This document shows, piece by piece, positions 12,496-23,663 of a DNA stretch of 64,000 nt (the stretch's first letter is position 1; every line of letters starts with the position of its first letter). Origin of the DNA: Riptortus pedestris (taxonomy: Eukaryota > Arthropoda > Insecta > Hemiptera > Alydidae). The stretch covers positions 259,017,501 through 259,081,500 of the forward strand of contig CM032228.1 of assembly GCA_019009955.1 (NCBI GenBank), read 5' to 3'. A model generated the notes under the pieces. It did no database searches. It was not told the origin of the DNA and saw only the letters and a program-made list of their open reading frames with translations. The position numbers and the translations under genes were made by a program.

Positions 12496-12858
12496 TAATG
12501 CGTAGGCAAGGCAATGAATAATTATGTCTTTAAGTAAATTTAAAATTTTGTAATTGTTCTCGTGTTGGCAATGTATTTTATTCAGGAGACTTAGGCCTAT
12601 TACACCACACTGAATTTCATTATTCATTCATGATATAACTCAGGTTCATTAATGTTTTTATTAAAGTATCGATTAGTTTTGAATTCTGAATTAAAGTGTT
12701 TTATGTAATGAAGTATTAATATAAAAATTACTGTTTTGGCGCTTGCATAAAAGTATTGTTTAATTGTGATTTACGGGAAAACAATGTCCACTGATGATGT
12801 TGTATCAATATCACGGAGCATGTAGGGTGAAAATCAGATAAACTGAATTATCACACAA
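12496..12858. other. Unannotated AT-rich spacer
   Basis: No coding signal or repeat is seen between the 14-bp array and the TG/CA foldback. Confidence 0.5.
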
Positions 12859-12860
12859 GA

Positions 12861-12911
12861 TGTGTGTGTGTGTGTGTGTGTGTGAGTACACTCACACTCA
12901 CACACACACTA
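12861..12911. repeat. (TG)n followed by (CA)n, self-complementary microsatellite
   Basis: A TG run switches through GAGTACACTC into a CA run, so the two halves can pair with each other as a hairpin or cruciform. This is unlike the simple one-direction CA tracts elsewhere in the window. Confidence 0.85.
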
Positions 12912-12976
12912 TTTTCACCTGATTTTCCAATAAAATCTGAAAATCCGAAAGGAGTCTTAACCGTATTTGTCCTTAA

Positions 12977-14061
12977 AGATACTGTTGGCGGGAATCTGTA
13001 GACAGTGCCTAGATATGACATGGACCAATATGTAGATACTGTTGGCGGGAATCTGTAGACAGTGCCTAGATATGACATGGACCAATATGTAGATACTGTT
13101 GGCGGGAATCTGTAGACAGTGCCTAGATATGACATGGACCAATATGTAGATACTGTTGGCGGGAATCTGTAGACAGTGCCTAGATATGACATGGACCAAT
13201 ATGTAGATACTGTTGGCGGGAATCTGTAGACAGTGCCTAGATATGACATGGACCAATATGTAGATACTGTTGGCGGGAATCTGTAGACAGTGCCTAGATA
13301 TGACATGGACCAATATGTAGATACTGTTGGCGGGAATCTGTAGACAGTGCCTAGATATGACATGGACCAATATGTAGATACTGTTGGCGGGAATCTGTAG
13401 ACAGTGCCTAGATATGACATGGACCAATATGTAGATACTGTTGGCGGGAATCTGTAGACAGTGCCTAGATATGACATGGACCAATATGTAGATACTGTTG
13501 GCGGGAATCTGTAGACAGTGCCTAGATATGACATGGACCAATATGTAGATACTGTTGGCGGGAATCTGTAGACAGTGCCTAGATATGACATGGACCAATA
13601 TGTAGATACTGTTGGCGGGAATCTGTAGACAGTGCCTAGATATGACATGGACCAATATGTAGATACTGTTGGCGGGAATCTGTAGACAGTGCCTAGATAT
13701 GACATGGACCAATATGTAGATACTGTTGGCGGGAATCTGTAGACAGTGCCTAGATATGACATGGACCAATATGTAGATGTGGCGTGCATCAATACCTAGA
13801 TACTGTTGGCGGGAATCTGTAGACAGTGCCTAGATATGACATGGACCAATATGTAGATACTGTTGGCGGGAATCTGTAGACAGTGCCTAGATATGACATG
13901 GACCAATATGTAGATACTGTTGGCGGGAATCTGTAGACAGTGCCTAGATATGACATGGACCAATATGTAGATACTGTTGGCGGGAATCTGTAGACAGTGC
14001 CTAGATATGACATGGACCAATATGTAGATACTGTTGGCGGGAATCTGTAGACAGTGCCTAG
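12977..14061. repeat. 57-bp minisatellite, about 18-19 near-identical copies
   Basis: The unit contains AGATACTGTTGGCGGGAATC, TGTAGACAGTGCCTAG and GACATGGACCAATATGT. About 14 units run from 12977 to 13775, then a 25-bp interruption (TGTGGCGTGCATCAATACC), then about 4.6 more. Units are essentially identical, pointing to recent expansion or strong homogenisation. As 57 is 19 codons, two minus-strand frames (313 and 270 codons) stay open through the array at once, which argues against a coding explanation. ACTGT and ACAGT within each unit form a small inverted repeat. Confidence 0.95.
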
Positions 14062-14429
14062 ACCTAGGGGACCTATCCACATATATCTTTCACATCATCA
14101 TCAAAAAACTCTACAAACATTGTTAATACTGGTTATAGACATTGTCTGGAGAGTGGTGACTCTTAGATCATTCCCATCACTTCTACAATCAAGAATTCTA
14201 CTATCTGAAAACCTAAATAGGACAATAGGAGCAGATTAATCAAAAAGAAAAGATCCCCAGTAACCCATGAAACCAATGGTCATGGTCTGCAACTTTATAA
14301 TTTCCTAGATTTCTTCAACGGCTGTAGAAATGTTCATGTTCAAACTAGCCATTTGTATCAAATGAAGTTCTTCTATGTAAAGATAAATATTTGAATTACT
14401 TGTTCCTTTTGATAATTGGAGGAGTTGCC
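14062..14429. other. Spacer between arrays
   Basis: Unique AT-rich sequence; nothing recognised. Confidence 0.5.
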
Positions 14430-15049
14430 GACACAGGAATCAAGTCATTCAGGCATTCATTGAGGCTTGACGGAGAAACGGTCAATGCCATTAGATGCTC
14501 CTTGAAGCAACTTCATCATTTTCATCGATAGTTGCAGCTATTCAGCCGATGCAGACACAGGAATCATGTCATTCAGGCATTCATTGAGACTTGACGGAGA
14601 AACGGTCAATGCCATTAGATGCTCCTTGAAGCAAGTTCATCATTTTCATCGATAGTTGCAGCTATTCAGCCGATGCAGACACAGGAATCATGTCATTCAG
14701 GCATTCATTGAGGCTTGACGGAGAAACGGTCAATGCCGTTAGATGCTTCTTGAAGCAACTTCATCATTTTCATCGATAGTTGCAGCTATTCAGCCGATGC
14801 AGACACAGGAATCATGTCATTCGGGCATTCATTGAGGCTTGACGGAGAAACGGTCAATGCCATTAGATGCTCCTTGAAGCAAGTTCATCATTTTCATCGA
14901 TAGTTGCAGCTATTCAGCCGATGCAGACACAGGAATCATGTCATTCAGGCATTCATTGAGGCTTGACGGAGAAACGGTCAATGCCATTAGATGCTCCTTG
15001 AAGCAACTTCATCATTTTCATCGATAGTTGCAGCTATTCAGTCGATGCA
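14430..15049. repeat. 124-bp tandem array, 5 copies
   Basis: GACACAGGAATCA starts at 14430, 14554, 14678, 14802 and 14926, exactly 124 bp apart, with a further edge at 15050. Copies 1, 3 and 5 read GCAACTTCATC while copies 2 and 4 read GCAAGTTCATC, so the array may have grown as 248-bp dimers. Confidence 0.93.
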
Positions 15050-15250
15050 GACATTGGTGGAGAAATGGGTTCAGTTTGTTGGAGGAATTCTTTCGATGCA
15101 GACATTGTTGAGGATATTTCATCGATGCAATGATGATAGAAGAAATTCCTGGGAGGCATTGATTATCGGAGATATTCGGGCGAGACAAGTATGGTTTGTC
15201 TCGAAGGAACTGCTTCCATGTACAAATCGTTGTCGCAAGTATTTATTCTA
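15050..15250. repeat. Decayed continuation of the 124-bp array
   Basis: The phrases CGATGCAGACATT and TTCATCGATGCA recur at uneven spacing, and the 124-bp period is lost. It looks like the degenerate margin of the array. Confidence 0.5.
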
Positions 15251-15890
15251 GGTATGTAAAGATGGGTGTGTGAAGCATTTCCCATGAAAAGTACAATTCC
15301 TTCAAAAGAATGATTGTTGGAGAAATTGCCACAATGGACAAATGATTTGGGAAATTCCTTCGATTTGAAGACAGTTGGATAAATTGGTTTGTATGTGGAA
15401 GTCCCAAGTCGGTTTTGTTCCTCGGATGTAATGACGGGGTTTAGCTAGACGGGTAGAGGAGTACAGTGAATGGTGGACATTGTGCAAAAGGGAAAGCGTT
15501 TCAATGGCCTCGAGGCTGTGGCTAACTCTGACGAATAAATGGAATCGAGTACAACAATAAATTGATTGATAGTCAATAACGTTAAATACTCCATTATTAA
15601 TAGCACTTACAAAAGCACTCACCTATTTGGATGTCATTAACCTAATTATCGGAGCTAAAGTTATTCTGAGTGGCCAAGAGTTGTTTGCGTGTTGTTAGAT
15701 CGTTATCAGTGTAATATGATTGTTATAGGAGGGGAGGGGGCCGAATCAGGACGTCCCTAGTAAATTATTCACTTAACTAGGGGTAAGTAGGGCTGCTATT
15801 GTAAATACTCTGGTAGTGGGGGTAAGTAGGGGTAGTGTTGTAAATACCATAGGAGAAGGGCTGAGTGGCCGGCTTAGGATGGCTCTGTGC
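15251..15890. other. Upstream region of the Vsx-like gene
   Basis: No coding region is recognised. Base composition shifts from AT-rich to GC-rich toward 15.85 kb. A short direct repeat (GGGGTAAGTAGGG) occurs at about 15780 and 15820. Confidence 0.5.
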
Positions 15891-15894
15891 CCCC

Positions 15895-16009
15895 CACTCC
15901 AATGAGAGAGCCAGCCAATGAGCGAAGAGGAGGCGTGGCCATCATCCCCGCCCACTCCCCACCCCTAACCGAGGGCAGATTGTCACAGCGGTGCCGGCAG
16001 AAGTGCGAG
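15895..16009 (+). promoter_or_regulatory. GC-rich promoter-like patch and 5' leader of the Vsx-like gene
   Basis: Two CCAAT motifs (15899 and 15915) lie just before GGAGGCGTGGCC (15928) and CCCCGCCCACTCCCC (15946), which resemble GC boxes. No TATA box is evident. The segment directly precedes the proposed start codon at 16010. The role is inferred from composition, motif clustering and position; a transcription start cannot be read from the sequence. Confidence 0.45.
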
Positions 16010-16280
16010 ATGAGCGGTGAGGTCAAGTCTACAGTGCGAGTTGCAGCACCTAGCATCCACGATGCACCGCCTCCTAAACGGCCGGGCAGATCGCCGTTCG
16101 CTATCCAGGAACTACTGGGCCTTGCTGAGCCTCAACAACAGGAGTACCCCCGGCATCCTAGCCTCCACACGCAAGCTATGCTATCTGCTAGTCGAATGGC
16201 CTATTTCAACGCACAAGCTGCTGTTGCTGCTGCATTCCTGCCTCAACCCCAACCGCCGATACACCCTCCGCCACCGACAG
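16010..16280 (+). CDS. Vsx: First coding exon of a Vsx-type homeobox transcription factor (partial gene)
   Basis: The exon codes 90 residues plus one base and stops at a splice donor (ACAG followed by GTAACC, 16281). Residues 27-37 read RSPFAIQELLGL-like, the octapeptide (eh1-type) motif that Vsx/Chx10 homeodomain proteins carry near their N-terminus to recruit Groucho-type corepressors. Later come SRMAYFNAQAAVAAAFLP and a proline-rich tail, also in keeping with insect Vsx. Vsx proteins are nuclear regulators of eye and optic-lobe or interneuron fate. I chose ATG 16010 because it has a purine at -3; an in-frame ATG at 15902 has a poor context and lies in promoter-like sequence, and an in-frame TAG sits at 15875. 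The frame runs past the donor to 16346, but composition turns AT-rich there, as expected of intron. The homeodomain and CVC exons were not recognised downstream, so the gene probably continues beyond the window. Vsx1 and Vsx2 orthology cannot be separated from this exon. Confidence 0.75.
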
Positions 16281-19200
16281 GTAACCCATTTACTAATCTC
16301 CATTTTCCCTTTAGTAACAACCCTCACCTATTAGTCTACAGTGTGTAATGTCAACAACTGCGACAAACATTTTTGTTTGCACTCATCTGTCAGTATTTTC
16401 AACAATGTGCGTCACTAACAACAGCGCAAAATTATTAATTTCCCTTGTCAACATTAAAAACTACCCCGAAATCGAACTCTATGTTTCCGTCTACCATATG
16501 ACACCGTTGTTATTTTAAAAAGTGACCCTATTTGATATTTGTTGACAGTGTAGGTATATGTTTTAATTGGTCGACTCCTGTCCGAACGAAATATCAATGG
16601 TGTAAATTAGATCTGGCCAAGATGCGAAGTTCCGTGTATGCCGCTTCTATTATTACCTAACCGAAACTCTTTCCAAGTTTCAAATCTTTTTGGAAACATT
16701 TTTAAATTGAGGCTGACATCTACCTCAAGTAAGGACGGTAGTCCTAGACACTTCGGAACATTTTATTATTTATTGTTGAATGTTGTTCCTCCGTCTTAGC
16801 TACTATTATTCTATTACAAATGACGCTTTTATCACTTATCAAGCCTGTTATAACAATGACATGACACCATTCATTATATGATATATTTTAAACAATAGAT
16901 TTATACATAATTGAGAAATTACAATATGATTGACGGATGGTAGCAACAATTCGTTTTCTCCTCATTAAATGTACAATTCTCTATTTCAATCAATAACCGC
17001 TATCAAATTTCTGCTATTGACGTGGAAATTACTGCAAAGAAAATACAATGGTCTTGCTGAAACATCTCTAGGTTATTTTCTCTCTGAATTTGGCATAATT
17101 GCTCCAAGTCATGCCAATTGACACGAATCTCACCCGTGCCAGTGATAGTCTTGAAAATACATTAATCTATAAACCTACATTAACACGCGCTATTATTTCT
17201 CAAGATTAAGTGAATATATTTTAATAAAATCATTTCATCGGCAATAAAATATTTGTTTATTTGAGCGGCGTGTGGTCCTTAGTACCGTATTCAAACTGTT
17301 ATAATTTTCTAGTAATAAGTTTAAGTATAGCAAAGTTAAAGTACAAACAAAATTTAGATGTACCGATTCCTCTTCATTTTTTTTACAAATATTTTAGCCA
17401 ATTATTTTTATTGCTTACAATTGACTAAAGAAATGTCAGTTGATTTTATTTAATAGTCCGGTTCTAAAGTCATCATAGCAATTATAAAATGGACAATTTC
17501 ATCTATCAGGGAAAATAATTAAATAATATTCATTTCATTTTATTGAACACCTTTCATTCAAGCAAACTAACTTTTTTTTCATTGTAAAATTGTAAATATA
17601 GTTTGTGAAATTGGAACTTTTGTTGGATAAATAGTGATAAGTGATAACCCTTTTATTTACATACGTCACAATAAACCATAACCATCCTAATTCTTGTAAA
17701 CGTCTCATGTACTCAAATGAAATAATACGACGGCCTTAAACCTTTAAGCCAATTAATCGTAAGTAGAAATATCATATTTCGGTTATTTCTCTTAAACAGA
17801 ACAACGGAAATTTATCCAATTTTAATAAGGGAAAGTGCCTATTGTTTGATATTATATATTTTTTATAATTTCTTCCTTTAAAAAAACAGTTTTTAATAAT
17901 CGTTAAAAAAAGTAGTACAAATAAAACTATATATAACTTTGTTCTAGCTGAATGCTGTTAATATGTACTAAAAAATAATTCATTTCTTCTAAACCAAACT
18001 GAAGAACAATTGTCATATTATTCTTGTTCTATTTATAGTCTATAATGGAATAATTATTAAACGAAATTCTTATTTCGAATGATTAATGATAAACCTTTTA
18101 ATGATAAGATAAATTTTCCTATAAAAATGGATAGTAATTTTCTCTTTACTCTATAAACATTTTCTATTTAAGTCGAGATGTAACAAATTTATTTTTAACA
18201 TCAACTAATTCGCTGTTATATTAAGGACTTTAAAAATTAAATCATAAATTGAGGTTAAGAGTGTAAAAACTGAGATAGTAATAAGAAAGGTTCTAAAATG
18301 CCAAAGAGGTAGTAGAATTGAGCTGAAATATTAGCAGGGCGAGATGTGACCTACCTCGAAAGCACTTCCTACACAAAATATATACAAACTCTCCATTAAT
18401 ACACTTGTCTTCATATTCTGCTTCACGCATAATTTATAATAATAAATAAAAAATACACACCTTGTCGCAATTATAATTTTTGTTAACTACGTTCCTAAAA
18501 ACCAAAATAAAAACTGTATCAAAAATTAGTCCTTTAGATAAAAAAAAGAAGCTTGTGTCATTATGTTTTAAATTTGAAAACAGTGGAGCCAGAAAAACAT
18601 TACTGAATTCAGTAATATTTTCAGACTTTTGTTGAATTAAAATCAAGATATAATACCTACAAGTGGAAAGATTTCATTTTGTGGTAAACTAAAGGAAAAA
18701 GTATCACCCTATAGATGCTTATATCAAATATTTAATTCATATCGTAGAGGTTTTCAATTAGCAATACAATCAGATTCTACTGCGGTCAAAAATGAATAAA
18801 AATAGTAACAAGTGAAAACGTTCCTAAATAATAGTTAAAAGCTTATATACAATTTAAGGCAAAAGACAATTTTTTTAGATAAAACATCAATATTTTAAAA
18901 ATATTTTCATTCACCTGACATTCACAAGCATTTATTTAAAATAAACATGTTATATAAAAACATATTACATAATACTTGTAATTAAAACTAAGACAAAGAT
19001 TGTTCATATAAATAACGACAAAATAAATCAGTAATAAGTAAATTGTATAATAATGTAAGGTTGAAAATGTACAAGAAGCATTTCATTTTTAAATGAGCCT
19101 TTTTCTTAATAACTCGACTTGTATCAAACAATGTAATTAGACGTAAATATAAATTTGATGCGTTCTCCTAAATAGTCTCAGATTACTCAAGCCGTGCATT

Positions 19201-21250
19201 TCATTACGTCAACTGGAAAACAATTATTTTGCTGAAAGACAAGGAAAATGAAAGAAATTCTTTGGGTCCAGAAAAAAAGAAGGTAATCTGTTGATATTCA
19301 TTTACAATTTTCAATAGTAATATAAAGCTGTTTTTGATCAAATGAATAACTAGAATGACATCAATGCATATCAAGTTGGAGTAAAACCCCACTAAATAAC
19401 TTAAGAAATTTTAATTGAATTTCTAAAACGATAATAACTCTCTGATTTTTTTTCTGCAAACATTCGCTGGCAGTTGTCAGACTTCTAGTTACAAGTGATT
19501 TTATGATCTAAAACCAATGGCTATTGATCATTGCGAATTACGGATTGATATAATAGATAACTTTAATGATAACTGCTGCAAAATGAACACAGAAGATACT
19601 CATTTTTTTTTAAAGATACAATGACACTACCTTTTTCTAACTGATCTGAGGTAACCAAAGTAAAAGAAAAATGACATTCTTTTTGCAAAATTCGGGCTAA
19701 TGTAGTACTTTAGAAAAATGAGGAAATTAAAAATAATTAGTTCACCTCAAACTCATTGCAAATCGGTTTTCATCTGGTAAATATTTCTTAACTTATAAAA
19801 ATCAAAATGATTTCCCGAATGTTTTATAAATACAACTATCTGCTATAGTCCTTAAATGAAGCTGTTTACAGTAGAATGTGTGCAATAATTAAGAATTGTC
19901 AAGCTTGGTAAATAATAAGTGATGGGCAGGTTGAGCAGTCGAATCTATCGTTGTTCTAGCAGAAAAATACAGTCGATATTGATTAATAAATAGGGTTCAG
20001 AATATAATGGAAGAGGTTAGTCATTTATAGCAATGACTTTAGTGACATATGCTTATCTCGATCACAGCTGTGAACTGATCCAACACCGACTTGCACTGCC
20101 TTCTCAATCTACTATGTACAAATCATTATTTATATAATATGACCCTGAGGATGGAAATGTTTAATCAAGTGGGTGCTCATTGGGAGTATAAAGTGTACAA
20201 ATATAATAATGGGAAAGAAAAACGGTGGAACAATATTTATAAATATATCCGCCATAAATTTGAAAAACAAATGGCATTAAACTGATGTCATGCTGCCATA
20301 TAAGGTTGGTTGTTCGCAAACAATGGCTGTGTGAATGCTTTAGAAAGTCTTATAGAAGATTCCTTCAGGTGATGTTTCTCAGATAATTTGATGTCCCACC
20401 ATAAAATATATATTTTCTATAAGACATACTTCATATGCGATTGTTGGAGCTACTTCTTTCTCGAATCGAAATAGATGCCAGACAAAAGGGAAACGTTTAC
20501 TACAAAAAATGATATCTATTGTTATAATTAATTACTGTACTTAATGAAACGTCGATACATTATTTATAATAGACTTAGATTCAAACCAATAGCCACATTG
20601 AATTCTTAGGTGGTTACTTTTCTGTTGTGCAAAGTCTGTCTCAGATGGTGTGCTTCTACAGGCACATAAAGTCCACCGGTTGCCTTTCATAGAGACACAC
20701 CAGTAACTAGTTTTTAAATTCGGATTTTTTTATAAAACATCTATATTGGTTCTATTTTAAACGCAGTTGAATTTTTCGCAGTACTTTTTATGCATGACTT
20801 ACCTTTATACAGTTGAATAGAAAAAAATGACACATATTTGAATAAAAGAATATTTGGAAGATTACCATAAATAAATGGAATGCGGTCACTATCGAAGCAA
20901 AGTAGTGTTGTCAGATGTGACCGATTCATGACTTGTATACATTTGAATATTGTAGTTGGAAGGTGAACATTAACATTGGGCCAGAACAAGGAACAAGACG
21001 GAAATAAACATATTTATGGAAGCAAACGATAATAACATGCGATTCTAATGTTCCACAGCCTACAAATAACTGCTTATGGCTGTACAGCTTTAAATTCTAT
21101 AATGACAATTTGAACTGACTAAAAAGAAGAAAATATGTTGGACCGCTTTCCTGCAAGAAAATTACTATACAACTCAATCCGCTTGTTAAGAAAAACATAC
21201 AATAGTATACCTCTATCATATATCAATCAATGCCAGGAAAATTCAAAATT
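16281..21250. other. Long AT-rich stretch, probable first intron
   Basis: About 5 kb without a recognised exon, repeat array or transposon end. The frames present (18434-18646 and 19204-19392 on minus, 20091-20285 on plus) are AT-driven and unlike known families. It begins at the Vsx-like splice donor, so intron is the simplest reading. Confidence 0.55.
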
Positions 21251-21267
21251 CTGACGAGAAGGTGAGC

Positions 21268-21509
21268 AACGACAAGCATGATATTGTTCTAATAGAGACA
21301 AAGCTAAAAGAGTAACAAATACTGCTCGAGGGATATCTGATGGCAAATGGAGCATTACAGAGAAGTAAATAAAAATTCCACCGAATTGTTTCTTGGAGAT
21401 GGCAAGGATTTGTGGCGTTCTAATAGATGGTCAATAATTATGTAGAGACGTGATACCAACTGTCGCCAGTGATCACCTTCATGCTCGGACAAACATACCT
21501 AAACTAAAA
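21268..21509 (+). pseudogene. Decayed LINE endonuclease-like fragment
   Basis: One frame gives HDIVLIETKLKE and then a stop. A neighbouring frame continues with LLEGYLMANG. This resembles the conserved part of apurinic-type endonuclease domains of non-LTR retrotransposons, where an ETK or ETH residue set follows an IIxxQ-like strand. Stops and frame changes show it is dead. It is on the same strand as the RNase H frame at 22614, but the reverse transcriptase that should separate them is absent, so they may be different insertions. Identification rests on a short motif. Confidence 0.3.
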
Positions 21510-21671
21510 AATAAATTTATAATCTTAGAAAGTCAGAATTGACATCAACTTTTTTCTCTAAATAATTTTTAACATATTTCCAAAAATTAGTATGCCTCGG
21601 TTCAAACTAGAGCAATTATTGATATATAATCAAATGAGTGTTTGTGACAATACAATATAGAATATGTTCTT

Positions 21672-21699
21672 CACACACACACACACACACACACACACA
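21672..21699. repeat. (CA)n microsatellite
   Basis: About 14 uninterrupted CA units in AT-rich sequence. Confidence 0.95.
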
Positions 21700-22600
21700 G
21701 GAACATTTTATATAAAGTTCATGATATAGACTCGATTTTGCTAATGGTATTCCCTTGTTTTTGTCTCATGAGTTTCTTTTGTAAGTAGTATTGTTATTCA
21801 TTATATAATTTTGATCACGCTCTTCGTTATATATCATTAAATTATTTTTGGTGTATAGTTTTGATTCATGTTTTCAAATGTATTTACAGTTCATTCAATT
21901 AGAGTTCATTAATAATTTAGTAATATCTCCTGTATCACTAAAACAGGCATCATTGTTTTCTCACACAATCCAAACGTCCATAAAATACGGAGAAATGAAT
22001 TCTAGTCAAGACTGCCGAGGAAAAAAAAAAAATTGACTAAAAACTGTTTGCACTAAATTTAAATAGATGATTTAATGATTGATTTCTCAGGAATTGATTG
22101 TGTCAATATATACAAACATATTTTGGGCCCTTCAGACGAATATAATTCAATTGGTTTTGGGAAAAAAAAACTAAGATATGTCAATTAAAAAATCAAATAT
22201 TTTATTTCATCTTTCAGCAATAGCATAATTATTTTATTGTTAAATATTTTTAATCCGATTACACAATGTAGTTAATAGTCGATTTTTATCAGAGAATGAA
22301 TTTCACATGGATTTCTTCTACAACAAGAAAATATATATCGTTAGATGTCATGGTATGTTGTTGATTCGAGTTTAAAACCATATAATTATAAAGAAAGTGC
22401 TAATACAAATTTTATTTTAATATGATAATAATAGTTTTCGGTGATTAAGCAAGGCCACTTTACCACGTCAACAATTCAATATGAGAAAAGCAGAAACTAC
22501 AAAATTCAATAATATTGTCAAGTTAACCATTTCTGTGTAGATTTAATTGATTCTATAAGCACGAGGATTCTATAAAAGGATATCGCACTATTTCATTTGA
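21700..22600. other. Unannotated AT-rich stretch
   Basis: No gene or element boundary is recognised; the plus frame at 21848-22036 is not convincing. Confidence 0.5.
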
Positions 22601-22607
22601 AGCTACA

Positions 22608-23663
22608 TATGTCTTGTCCAATTTGGTCCCTATTACGATAATAGCGGAAGAATATACAGACAGATATAAAATACTAAAACTACACCAAACTACTAATAAA
22701 ATAACAGCAGACGTACTAGAAGTAGAATACCCGGTACCTTACATGAATTGGACACATTCTGGACTAACACCCGACATTGTAATTATTACTGAAAATACAA
22801 ATCACTCATACCAACATACAATTTATACAGACGGGAGCAAGGATGGACAGGACACAGGTGCTGCCTTTATCATTTTTGTACGAAATAAAACTGATTATGT
22901 TATAAAATGTAAATTAGGCAACCATTGCTCTAATAACCAGACAGAAATCATTGCCGTCTTACAAGCTCTAAAATATGTAAATGAAATGGACTTGCCACCA
23001 AACACTTACATTCTACTACACACAGACAGTCAAATGCTTTTACACAAACTAGACAACATGACAAACCACGACGAACATATAGAACAAATACGCCATAATA
23101 TAACACAATTAAAAAACAGACTGACTTTCATTCACTTCAAATGGGTCAAGGCACACGCAGGAATTATGGGCAATGAAATAGTCGATATCCACGCCAAAAG
23201 TGCCTCTAAAAGTAGCGAAGAGGTAATTTACAATAAAATTACTCCGACTGTGTTAAAATCTTTACTGAGAGAAAAAAGTATGAATTTGTGGCAACAGAGA
23301 TGGAATCAAACAGATAAAGGATCACACCTAAAATTATATATACCAGTTTTAAAAACCAATATCCCGCTATCCCAACATACATTTTATCTCACACAAATAC
23401 TAACTGGACACGGTAATACAAACTCTTACTTATACAGATTCAAACTTACTGACTCAAATACTTGTAAATGCAACAGTTACACTGAACAGACATTCACCCA
23501 CCTGATTTATGAATGCAGACTGACTCAAGACATACGAAGACAGTTAAAGACTTTTATTCCCGGATGGCCTATTAGTCCTGATATTTTATTTTCAAAACAC
23601 ATACATTTATTAAAAGAAATAGCCTACAATATCCTTAAGCTGAGAGAGGAAAAAATAATATAA
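22608..23663 (+). mobile_element. 5'-truncated non-LTR retrotransposon: ORF2 C-terminus with RNase H
   Basis: An uninterrupted frame of about 350 codons (22614-23663) encodes the end of a LINE ORF2. Numbering from 22614, an RNase H domain spans about residues 68-200. The catalytic set is visible: D73 in YTDGSK, E111 in NQTEIIAVLQAL, D138 in LHTDSQ, D191 in GNEIVD, with H181 in WVKAHAG. A C-terminal cysteine-histidine motif follows (C284, C286, H296, C301), as in I- and R1-like arthropod elements that carry RNase H. Reverse transcriptase and endonuclease are missing, and the frame begins abruptly, matching 5' truncation on insertion. There is no ATG at the start; the first codon used is TTG, so this is a remnant and not a gene start. 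Lack of stops suggests a fairly young copy. An AT-rich 3' tail follows the stop. Confidence 0.88.

Noticed and set aside
12851..14082. 313- and 270-codon minus-strand repeat proteins
   Set aside because: Two overlapping frames are open at once through identical 57-bp units, so openness follows from the unit and not from selection.
18300..18360. let-7-like microRNA (GAGGTAGTAG near 18306 and CTACCTC near 18350)
   Set aside because: Only ten bases match, the rest of the mature sequence and the usual hairpin pairing are absent.
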